From Hirudo medicinalis (lineage: Eukaryota; Annelida; Clitellata; Hirudinida; Hirudinidae): 64,000 nt of DNA. Both the position numbers and the translations under genes were made by a program. The notes beneath the pieces are model-generated. The model did no database searches, was not told the DNA's origin, and saw nothing but the letters and a program-made list of their open reading frames with translations. This document shows, in pieces, positions 40,120 through 52,100 of this stretch. The stretch's first letter is position 1, and each line of letters opens with the position of its first letter. The stretch spans positions 20,259 through 84,258 of the forward strand of contig MPNW01000144.1 of assembly GCA_011800805.1 (NCBI GenBank), given 5' to 3'.

Positions 40120-43100
40120 GTGCTTTTTTTTTATAATTACTTCCTCAGAGCAATGGTGGCTGCTGGTTTTTAATTGGTTGAAGTTATAACTGATGTTGTG
40201 GACGTGTCATCACGTTTATTTTTATTACAGGTTGTAATAAATGCATTGGAAGTGAAAGAGGTAAAATTGCAATCAGATTTGAATTCATCCATAAAGGAGA
40301 TTGAGAGATTGAAGTCTCTTGCATCACCTTCTCCTCTCGTTCAACTCTCTGATGTGTCACAGTCTAATAAAGACTGCATTTGCTGTCTCGAGAAGGATGA
40401 AACAATAGCGAGTCAGAATAAAATCATCGAGCAACTCAGAGAGGCCATCGGAGAATCTCGGGGAGATCAAAATCTTGAGAACATCGTCGGCCTTAAGGAC
40501 GGTCTGCCGCAAAATGTTGAGTTGGAAAAACTGAGTGCTCTGTTGGAGGAGAAAGATTCGGAGATTGCTTCTCTGAAGAACTTGATCGACGAACTCAACT
40601 TGAAGCTGGAGTCCCATGCAGACCCTGACTACATCAGGGCCTACGAGAGGTACCTCAGTGACATAGAGGAGGGAGATGTCGAGGACGGCGAGGAACTGGA
40701 CCAGAAGTTTCTTTGCAGCGCTACTGAAGTTGTAGGAAATGAGGACGGCGATGATGATGATAATAGTAGCGATGTTAGTGCTGATAGTAGTGATCGTGGC
40801 GATGATGGTGATGACGAGGACGATGATAATGATGTCGAGCAAGGCGCTGAGCAGGAATTGAAAGATGATGTTCGAGCGGCGAATCTCATCGATTTCAACA
40901 ATCCTGTTGATATAACTAACAACGCTGTGAAAGTTGGTGATGATGAGGATATGAAAGATCAATCCGGCGTCAGGTCTGGTGACGCTGCCGTCAGCGACGG
41001 AGCCGCTGATGAGGAAAGCGATTCTGAAGAGCCCTGCTTGAGGAGCACGAGATGGGAGCAGTTGATTGGAGAACACGTGGAGGAGGCCGTCTCTCTCGTC
41101 GGTACAACCTCGGTCGATCTCTCGTCAGACTTCAATAAAAAAGTCGACGGTGACGACGACGAGGATGAGGATCGCGATGATGATGTTGATGATGACGACG
41201 ATAATAATGGTAAGGACGACATTGCCAGTGACCATCTTCCTGACTATGGTGTCAAGATTGCTGGTCAAGCACTGGATCCTGGAGAAGAGGCCCAAGGAGA
41301 TGTTCACTCATCTCTGATTGATGAGGTTAGTCCTGGAAAAGGCTCGGCTAAAAAATTATCTCACCATTACGACGAAAGCGTTGATGTCGATGATGACGAC
41401 GATGACGATGGTGATGATGAGGAGAAGGAAGAGGAAAATGGAGAAGAACGAGTTGAAAATGAATGCAGTGCTAATGCTTCTGAAATGAAAGATTCCTGTA
41501 TTTCTGATAATGATGATGATCACGATAATGGTGATGATGGTGAGAATGTTGACCATCAAAGTGATGAACCTACTGAACCCCCAAAGACTGAAGCACATCC
41601 TATCGATTGCGGTGGTTATGGACCACTGGATGCAAGTTACCTTCTAAGTGATGAAGGGGGTGACGATGACGTCGGTCGTGACGGTGCTGATGATGATGAT
41701 GATGATGAAAAAGCTGACGATCACGAAGAGAATGTGGTTGCTGACAAAGAAGTCGCGCCTTGTGAAGACCTCCGCTACGTGGATGCTCTCCACAGATTGG
41801 TTGAAGACTGTGCCGTCGAGGTAGGTTTGGATCTCGGCCAATTGAAGCCTGAGAAGCTCAAGTATCGCATCATCTCTTTCATGAATGAACTCAAGCAGAA
41901 AGCTGAAACTCTCATTCCCAAGAACAAAGAAGAGGAAGACGATCATGATGATTACGATTGCGATGGTGGTGAGAGTGGTGCTGATAGTGCGGGAAGGGGT
42001 AAGGGCGTCCTCGACAATGATGTCACCAGGGATCCAAATACCCCTGAGATCCGTGTCTCGGACAGGAGACAATCTATTATCAAGGAGATGCAATTGGAAA
42101 TCGTGGGTCTCAAGGAGGCTGTCGGAAGAGAGGATCAACTGAGGATGACGCTAGAGTTCATGGAGGAGGAGCTGAAACGCGTGAGATGTTCATTCGAGGA
42201 GAGAGTGGTGGAAGAAGTCGAGAGGAGACTGGATGAATTAAAGGTAATAACATAATTATGTTGATTAATGTTAATATATGTATCGATGCTAATTAACAAT
42301 AATGTCTGTACCACTAATTGGCGACGATGATTGTGTGCTTATCATAGGAGTCAGTCGGTGATGAAATTGAGATGAGAGGGAACGACGAAGCAGTTGAAGT
42401 CGGTGATGATGACGATCACTACGGGGAGTGTGCCGATATTAGCGAAGGCCAAGATGTTGAACATATCCAGGTAATGGACTCATTGTATTGACGTAACACT
42501 TGACTTTGTTTGCTCATATCATTAATGAGAGGTCCTTGATTATGTAAATAAATGAATTTATTACTTAATTAAACATAATTATCTAATTATTTTTTAAATG
42601 GGAAACTCTAACCTAAACTTGCGCCCAATTATATAATGCGGAACCGGTTCTGCCGAGAATCACCTAATCCAGTTAAGTTAACCTTGAGAAAAGAAAAAGA
42701 TATGTTTTTAAGGCTGAATTTGAAGCAAACAATTTGAAGCCTGCTGATGTGATCAGTTCACTCGTAATTGTTGTTTATTGTTAACGTCCGTTACATATTA
42801 CATAACTGGACGGTTGGACATTTGCTCCCGCAACGAGATTCGAATCCGTGCTGCCATCGTGAGAGGCGAAGTCCATCAGACCGTGCGGGAGCACATGTTC
42901 GCTTACTAAGGCTAATTAGCTTCTTAAGTTACATTTAGAACTACAGTTCTAAGTGCAATCCTTGCTTGATTTTGATAAATAAGCACATCCACGTTATCAT
43001 TTAAGTTCGCTTTTATTCATTTATTTTATTTATTTTTGAAATTCTAAGTTATTGAGTGATAAATAGTTTATTATTGTTTACTGTAAATACGTTTGATTTT

Positions 43101-46100
43101 CACATTCGACACCACTTTATAAAGCTGTTTATTTGATCGAAATCATACGTTTTCAATTGAATGAAACGTTTGGAACATTTGAGTGCAAACCAAGGTTAAA
43201 ACCTGACTGCAATTTGACATTGAAACGCCATTATCGTCATTATCCGAACAGGACCACCCTTAGGTTAGATTTGAGTTTCGCGCGCTCGAAGATACGAAGC
43301 TCGTAGTTGCTATTCTAATAGGGATGAGTTTGTACATTGGAAAAGTGGTGTTGGTTTAGTTAATATGTGTCCAAACATCATCATCATCATCATTATGTAA
43401 CATTAACTTAATTAGCTAACATCTTAAGTGGTGAACATTGCATGCATTGCCTATTAACATAGGCAAACTTCATTTTCGAATGAACTTGTTCAATAATAAA
43501 CAGAAGCTCGTAAGCATCAAATTTCGCCAGATTTAGCAGGTTTGGTTTGATTGATGTCTCTATACATTTGACAACATACCAAACGCAAACATTGCTCCTT
43601 TGGAGAGAAAGGCAGTGACTGATTACCATTTAATTACTGCCTCATTCACATTGAAATGTTGAGGATGAGATCTCCCTATGACATTCATTTCATTTATGGT
43701 GGAATGTCATTTGTCACCACGACATCATTATTCAACTTGCAGGAGATTCCTCTCAAGATGTTGAAATTATCCTCTCAGTCTCAAACTAGAGACTTGAGTC
43801 ATGCCAGGGGTGGAGCAGGGGAGGAAGTTGTCAAAATTCGAGTGAAGGACCTGAAAGCGATCAAATCTCGATTGTTAGTGATGGTCTTTGTTTCCGAAAT
43901 GTAAAAGAATTAAACTCCTTGAAATAAACAAGTTATTTAATGAATTAGTCATTCCCTGAAACAACGTTATTTTCAATTTTTTTGACCCTTTGTACATTAG
44001 AATATACCTTGCAGGAAGTCGGCCGAGTCCTTCAACGAGCATTACCACTCCACCGTCTGCGACGTCGGAAAGATCATCCACGGCACGGAAATGAAATTCC
44101 TCGAGTTTTTTAAGAACTTCGGGCCGTGCGTCAGCAGCCGAGCCATCAGGACCACCGAAGAGCTGGAAAACAGAAGTAGCAACAATAACATCAACAACAA
44201 CGAACGACATGCCGAGTTCGGAGGAGGCCAAATGCCTCTGGAAGAGCTGGGTGGAATCGAGCAGATGATCGATCCTACGAAAACAGGTAAATTCCTTTAA
44301 CTCCTTCACGTCAGTCAGTCATAGTCAATACAGTCAATCAATGTCAGTAAATTGTGGTCAAGCAAACCAGAGTCGGTGTCATAATGTTGTTTGTATTTGA
44401 ACTTCCTGATGCAGATGTCAGAAGATACTCTCTGGCAGATCTCGAAAAAGATTACACATCTGATCAAAGTGACTGTGCACTGGTCCTAGGTTGGTAGTCC
44501 TAGTTGAACTTTTTCCCATGCACTTGCTTGATAAAGGTCAAGTGGCTGTCATGATGTGACATCCTGTAACTAATTAGTTGTGTTCAACAGAACTTAACAA
44601 CACACAGATTTACTCTTATGTAATCTAATTATTAATATTATATCTAATCTTTAATAAGTAACTTGGTGCTGCTGGTAACAAATAACGTTTCTAAGAACCA
44701 CGACCTTGTGAGGATGGTCGCATGATCTAGTGGGAAATAATTTATTATTTCATATTTAAGTGAAAATAAAAAGAAAGCTGAATGAAGCATTATCATTTCT
44801 AAAACCGGTCAAATATTTTAGCATTTTAAATGGGTCGATGAGTCGACAACAGAATAAAATAAACGACAAAACGAGAGAAATGAGAGTCAAACGTTTTTGT
44901 TGCAGAAGGAAGTTCGAGGATAGAAATGGCAGTTCGACACCTGCTTCGAGCCATCCAGGTTTACGAGGACAAAAACAAAGAGCTGGAGGATGTCGGGAGT
45001 AAACTAGTCGAGGAAAAGAAAATACTTCACCTGGAAACGAACCGACTGAACTCCGAACTGTTGGAAGCGACCGATCGGAATCACAGGCTAGACCTGGACT
45101 TGAACCTTGCCCAATGTTAGTGCTCATTGTGGGTGCTGCTGGTGATGATGATGATGATGCTGGTGGCATTGTGGGGATTTCACTCCCAGATGGTCATCTT
45201 GTTGTTTGCTTTAAAAATTCCCTCTAAATTGATATCTGGTGATAGTTGAATAGATAAGGCTCGGGTGATCTTTACCGAAACAAAAAGCTAATTTGTTATT
45301 AATCACTTTCTTAGTCAGTTGTCTCAACATCTCAATAAATAAACATAAGACATTAATGGTTTGTCGTTAGCTGTCATTGGAGGCTACCAAAGGGAAAGGG
45401 AAGAACTGGATGCCAAGCTGAAAGAGCATGAGGATGAGATCGTACGCCTGTCACTGAGAGTGCAGGAGTTGGAAGATGGCCTGAGGGATCACGCTTCTGC
45501 CAAAGAGGAACTGAGACTGAAAGAGGAGCACGTTCGACGACAATCGGAGCAACTCCAACATTCTGCCATCGAGGAAGGCATACAAGGTAGGGCGACATCT
45601 CAGATGACCTTTGGACTCCGTCCTCTCGTGTTTGTGGGTCGACGACACGAGCACCGAGAATTCGCACTGCTTTTCCATGCTTAATTCAACCATTTCTCCG
45701 TTTAACTCGTTTCAATCGTTTTATCCAAAAACCATGTCTTTGAGTGCGATCATGGCTTATGACAGTCGTTTGAATGCTTTTTACTGTCAACTAATGAGGT
45801 CTCTTTCTTGTTCTTGTCAGGAAAATCTGCTGAAGGTAGTTTATTACTTTAATTCTTTCACTGTGTGATTGTAAGATTGTAATTTATATCGTAAGATAAT
45901 AATTTATATCGTAAGATTATAATTTATATCACAAGATTATTATTTACATCATACGATTATGATTTTTATATCATCGTGTTCGTGCGGCCAGCTGTGCGAA
46001 CTGATTTTGTTTTTTGATTGTATTTCTTTGTCGATGTAATTTACATTGTGGCGTTTATTGTCAATATTTTTCAAATATCGTCTTGCGAAATATTATCGTT

Positions 46101-49100
46101 ATTAATTTGATTTAGAATTTAACCGCTTCTAATGAGCCCGATTTGATAGTTTTCATCTTAACATTACATTTTCCAATGCTTGTTGGACTTTTTAATAACA
46201 TCTCCCAGATTCGATTCAAAACCTTTCAATCAACTGGAAATTTGTGTGTTTATGTCTTGGATCATTGTTGTTGTTGTTGTTGTTAATATTACCACTATCA
46301 TCATCATAATTATCACTAGATTTGATTGGCATTGTGGTGTCTTTTTTTTAGAATTCTTTTTCTTATAATCCGTAAGGTCGGCCTTGCTTTGGTTAGCAGA
46401 GGATAAATTATTGCTTTGTTGTCAGTTTGAAATTAATTGTTCGCTATTTTGTCTGGAATTCATTTGTTGCTTTCCTACGAACGCAATGCACAATCTCATT
46501 CGATTGGATGAAACTGCTTGTTCAGAGCTGCTCCGAGAGAACAACCAGCTGAACGAAGAGTGCGCAGACCTCAGGGACAGACTGCGCAGGGACAAAGAGA
46601 GGTTCGAGTCTCAGTTGACGGAGCTGGATGCCAGCAACTGCCAGCTGCAAGCTCGTATCGAGGCCCTCCAAAAGGAGAATGTCGAAGCTGCCAACGACAA
46701 CAAGCTAAGAGTCGAAGCCCTAGAGAAACAGCTGACAGTGAACAAGAAATACATTGAGGTGATTCGACTAACATGTGATGATTCACTGGTGAATGAGTCT
46801 GTGATGGTTGTTATGATGATGAATTTCAAGAATCAGTTTCTTATATTGAGACACTGAATGAATTTATCTATCTATCCATCCATTCATTCATCCACCTATT
46901 ACACACTTGTATGATTGTTGAAATGCTCGTTGGTTGTCATTGTTTGTTCCTGCGTGCAGAATCAATCGATTGAAAGGGAGCAGGAGATTGATCGCCACCA
47001 AGAAAAGGTCAAAGAACTGGACTTGGTCCTTGTTGAGAAGGAACAAGTTGTCAGGAAGAATCAGAAATTGAAAAGTGAAGTGAGTAATTTGTGCTCAAAG
47101 TGACTGTTATGACTGTTGTTCTTGTTGTTACTTTAGTCGGTATTGTCGTTGTCATTGTTAATTACTGCAATGATGTTGATGAGTCTAAAACACTGGTTTT
47201 AAATTAACAAATGATTTTTACTGAATAACACAACAACGCAATTATTTCTTTTTAATTTCCACCTATTTAAGTAACTATAATGATTTAATTATCCATTGGA
47301 AAAATTCCTGATGATTCATTATTCGCAGAGCTCTGATATTTTGTTAGGTTAACCTTTAAATGTCTTGCATATTTGCAAAGCAATAATTAACTTCTCTGAT
47401 TGGCAATCCTTGTTATTGTAACCAACCTGAAACTTCACTAGATGCTTGGGTTAACTGATGACAGATCACTGCCTCTTGTAAGTGACATTGAACGTCTGTA
47501 ATGTCTTTGGCCTTTTTTGATGTCACTTGCATGCATTTTTCTTAATCGATTGAAATGCCATCGATCGCCAATGCTTCTAATGTGCTGTCAATCAAATTTG
47601 ATAAATGTTATGATTACTCGTGCCTCTCGATCCCTGGGTCCTACCTGATCAGCTACCTGAGATCAATTGATTGCTTATTGGCAGGATTTTAGTTGGTCTC
47701 CAAGTTCCAAACATGGTTTTAAGTCACCACCCCTACGACTAACCTTTTAGCTCGATTGAGGATTGTCAAAATGTGATTCAGAATTCTCATCATAGTCTCT
47801 GCTCAGCAATGAGCCGATGCAAACCTTTTTTTTTGTTCGTTTTTCCGATTTTCGTGTTCTTTTGATTTGAGTTGTTGTCGTGATGAGTGCTAGAATTATT
47901 ACTGAGCGAAAACTCCGTTTCAACGACGACTAAGTTTAGGAAGTCATTACATTTTGCTCATCCGTTTCATTTACTCACGAATGAAAGTCGCTTGATCGTC
48001 ACAAGATGCAAGAGCTGGAGGAGCAGCTGAGCAAGAAGTTGAATGCCTGCATGAGTCTCGACGAGGAGGTCTCCAGGTTGAAACAGCTTCTGAAAGGCAG
48101 GAACGAAGAAGTGGCACGACTCGCAGCTTCAAACAAGCTCTTAGAAGCAAACCTCAACAACTTTTATGAGAAGGAGGCTGCTTCAACAAAGGTGAGTCGT
48201 CCAGGCAGCCCTGGTGTCATAATGGCAATGATAATGACAATGGTGATAGTAATGCTAATGGTGATGGTAATTAGTCTAAATATTGTTAAAGTAACGCATA
48301 TTCTCTTGAAACTTGGAGTCCATTCGATTCTAAGTGTTTGTAAGCTGACTGTGTGGTCTATCAGTGCCAGGTGTGTGCTTATGTCCTTCTAAACCGACTT
48401 AGTCTTGCAAGATATTCATTCAATGTGAACTATTGCATTATTGAATTATTAATTTATTTTCCTCAGCTATCTGCTTTGATTGTTATCAATTTCATTAACT
48501 ATCGATATCATAAATCTAGGACTCCTCCGAAATGGATTCAACCATAGTGTCCAAGGACAATGAGGCGGAGTTCCAGGTAGTCCAGGAGATGGAATCTCTC
48601 AGGATGACCTTGTCGAAGGTCGAGGAGGCATTGTCCCTGGCCAGGAATTCTGAGAAGAATTTGGAAGAGAGGAATTCACAGCTCGAGAAGGAGGTGGCAG
48701 AGCACGAGAAATATGTGAAGGTGGGCGTCATGAGGAGTTCTCAAATGTTGAATTGATTTTTTTTAGGATTATTGACACATTTAAATGATTTAAATGACTT
48801 ATGAATAATTGATATGAATATTACAATTACTTGTAAAGTCAACAACTTTGAGGCAACAGAATGAGTTGATGTATTTTCGTTACAGGAGCTGAAACGAAAC
48901 TATTTGATGCTAGAAAGGCGTGAGGAGGAACTGAACGAGGAGCTGACCTCCCTGAAGATGGATGCCGAGCAGAGGTGTCTGGAGAGGCACGCCATGAAGT
49001 ACGAGGTCGACGACGTCAAGTCCAACCTTTCTGGGTTGTTGAAGGAGGAAAAAGAAAAGAATGTAAAGCTAGGAAGGGAGGTTGGTTGAATGCTTGAATA

Positions 49101-52100
49101 GTAGACTTTCTCATTATTATTTCATGGCTATTGTATCCATTGTTACATTTGTGCAAATTTAGAGGGTTGCAGTACTGGCAGCGGCTGTAATGTGTCGTGT
49201 TTAAACCCAGCTTGCACTGCAACGAGCATCCTCAGGCAGGAGTGCCGAGCGTTTAAGTGTTTAACAAAAACTGCCTCTGAAGCTAAGCTTGCCATGCTTT
49301 ATAAATGAACTTCAATCAGGATTTGTCAGTGGTTTTAATGTGGAAGGTTTTGTAATGACAAACATGATCTAAGTTACTAAGTTCACTATTTGGCATTTAC
49401 ACTTATTTGTTTATTTGAAGAATGCTCTTCTCTCCCTGGAGCTTGAAGAAATATCTATTAGGGTTGCCCTGCAGGCTGAAACTATTAACAAGATGACGAA
49501 AGAGTTGGAGACTCTGAGATTGGAAAAGGATCAATTCAACAATACCATCCATTCTCTCGAGAATCAGAATTCAGAGAATCAGATTAAAATTCTAGTCAGT
49601 ATACTTGAACTAACATCTTTCTATCTTATGACTTAGTGGTGCTCCATATTGGCTTGATTTTGAAGTCTAAATCGCTTGATCAATGCTTCGATTAGGAACT
49701 GTCAGCAAAAGCCAGTCAGGCCCAGCCAATAATAAAATTCGATCTTGCCAAGGAGGAGGCAGATTTAATGAAAGGATTGGAAGATGATTATGAGATGCTC
49801 AGGGCTGAAAATAGCAGACTCAAGGAGCAGCTCAGTGCCCATGTGGGTTTTATTGTGGAAATGTATTGTTTTGCTCCTGTGTCTAGTGTTGCTAGAAGTG
49901 ATGTTGTTACTGTTATTATTATTTTTATTATTATTGTTGTTGTTGTTGATCCTACAGATTCCCAATGGCAATGCATTCTCCTTGTTCTCCTCACTGTCTC
50001 ATGGAAGTCCAGAAGCAGTCAGGAAATCGACAGGAAGTTTGCCCGGCAAGAGTTTCAGCTTGGAGGAGAGCTCGGTTCTCAATGCTCCGAGGAAAAAGTT
50101 GAACTCCCCGAGTCTGGCTTCCATGAATGAAGACGACAAAAACAACTCTTACTCCAGCAGAAGAAGCAGTGGTGGAGTTAGAAATGACCTTGCTGGCAGG
50201 AAGGTGGTGTTTGCCAACGACATCCAGTCATCTCATCACGAAAGGGTTGGTCCGTTGTTGAAAAATGCACCTTTTCGTGTATTTCCAGCTTACCAATAAT
50301 TGAGCACATTTTTGCTCAATTGTTGATTTGCTTTAATTTAATTAGCTTAACCCAACTGATTTCATAATTAGAGAAAGAGACAATTCGATTTAAAAGTTCT
50401 CTGAGAATGAGAAATTGGATTCATTATATCTTTGCATGAATAACAGCAACAGTGAAGCTAACACTTCCATCTCCAGGTCATTGAGTCCATCCTGTCAAAG
50501 TTTGACATCCATGACCTTGAGGAAGTCGAAGAACTCGTCGAGGCAAAGTCGTCTGCAGTTCTCGAACTTACGACCAGGCTGGAACGAGAGCAGCAAGAAA
50601 AAGTTGCCGTCCACCAGTCGCTGACTTCACTTGAGGTTTTGTAACTTGTTGTGTTGTGATGTAATCATGAGTGTTATGAACCATGGTTTTGAATATGGAG
50701 GTGGTTCCAAGATAAAACTTAAACTTGCTGATATTGTCTATCACAANNNNNNTACTCTCAATATTCAGCATTAATCACAAAACACATGTAACCATAAATG
50801 CTATCATATTTTGACTAAACGTTTAATTTTCAGAACAAGATCAAAAATATAGAGTCTGAGTCACGTGAGTTGAGAGGTTCTTTGGCTTCAAGGGAGGCGA
50901 AAGTTCAAGAGTTGAGGGCACAGTTGGAGGTGGTGAACATGTCCCACCACGATGAGCTTTGCAATCTCAGCAGAGCCATGAGTGTGAGTTGTGCTCATAG
51001 ATAATTATGAATCCAGAAAATAGCAAATTACTATTTGAATGTAAGTTTACCAAAACATCATCGATAGGAAAAGGACGACAACATTTCAAGCCTCGCCTCT
51101 CGGCTAGAAGAACTGTCTCAAATTGAAGAAAAGAAAAGTCAACAAATAAACCAATTGAAGTCAAAGATGGCCTCCCAAGAAGCAGCAATAAAGGAGATGG
51201 AAGCCTTGAAAGCCCAGCACGAGCAACTTCTCGAGAAATGCACCCAGCTCGAAAGTCGCTTCAGGGCCGTCATGGCCGAAAACAGGAAGCTGATGCACGG
51301 AGATCTCGAGAAGAACGAAGTCGTCGAAGGTTTGCGTCGGGAGTTGAACTCCGCCAGAAAAATCTCCGAGGATGGCGAAAGGAGCGTCTGCGAAGAAATG
51401 AAACGACTCGTCAAAGAGAATGAGGCCACCAAGCAGAAGTTGCAAGCTGTGAGTTATTTTTTTTTAAGTTGCAAATGCATGAAATCTTTTGCTCGAAGCC
51501 AACGTCCCTTTTGGTCGATTGCAGGCTTACGGACAGCTTAAAAGCTCGGAGGACAGAGAACAACTGAAACTGGAGAGAATGAGGCTCATCCATGCCAAAG
51601 AGCTTCAGAGCCTGAAGATCGGCCACCAGGAAGAAATCCGAAAACTCGAGGAGGAGCACAATGATGCCTTAGAAGTCAGAAGCACAGTGGGAAGGACTTC
51701 TGTCAAGCCAGAAGGTGAATCATGATGATGTGTCACGACCGATGTAATCAAATGTTATTGCTCCTTATAAATACCGACCATTTGTATTTTAAATCTGGTG
51801 TTCCTTGCTAATGCTGTGGTGCTAATGTTGCAGACGTCAACATAACGCTCGCCGAATTCACGACAATTTTGCCAGAGACGTCCTGCGATGAACTCTCCGA
51901 CGACCTTCAGGTTTTTTAGATTATGATTATTATTGCCATTTTATTCAATTAACCAATTGAATTATATTATCGGTAATATTATAATATTTTCCAAATCCAT
52001 TTCGTTGGGAATCTCTTTTCATCCGTTCCGATCCGATGTTTCAGTCCATCTTGAAGAAACTCCACCAGGAAGCGATGAAGGTTCTCACACTTTCTGACTT

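Larger units (their letters stand above)
43743..46758 (+). other. AKAP9: Middle exons of the PACT unit, set 1
   Basis: Exons 43743-43873, 44015-44286, 44415-44489, 44906-45115, 45371-45586 and 46526-46758, with phases that match across every junction. Exon 43743 ends at a GTTAGT donor in phase 2. Exon 44015 has a globular-looking start (SAESFNEHYHSTVCDVGKI) and an Asn-rich insert. Exons 44906 to 46526 are coiled coil (for example IQVYEDKNKELEDVGSKL). A possible 15-nt micro-exon, 45821-45835, lies between the last two. Confidence 0.85.
46960..51714 (+). other. AKAP9: Middle exons of the PACT unit, set 2
   Basis: Exons 46960-47079, 47988-48191, 48520-48720, 48886-49080, 49421-49594, 49696-49842, 49958-50245, 50477-50635, 50834-50983, 51068-51448 and 51525-51714. 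All but the last end in phase 0. Exon 46960 starts NQSIEREQEIDRHQEKVKEL, the block most clearly shared with AKAP9 and pericentrin. Exon 47988 could instead start at 48006; both acceptors keep frame. Exon 49958 encodes a Ser-rich non-coiled linker (SLFSSLSHGSPEAVRKSTG). The rest is coiled coil. Confidence 0.88.

Noticed and set aside
40357..42138. Minus-strand frames of up to 239 codons opposite the acidic exon
   Set aside because: GAT/GAC runs read backwards give Ile/Val/Ser-rich frames without stops. They are shadows of the sense exon.
45861..45990. CRISPR-like array
   Set aside because: The 20-bp units are directly tandem with no spacers, in a eukaryotic intron.
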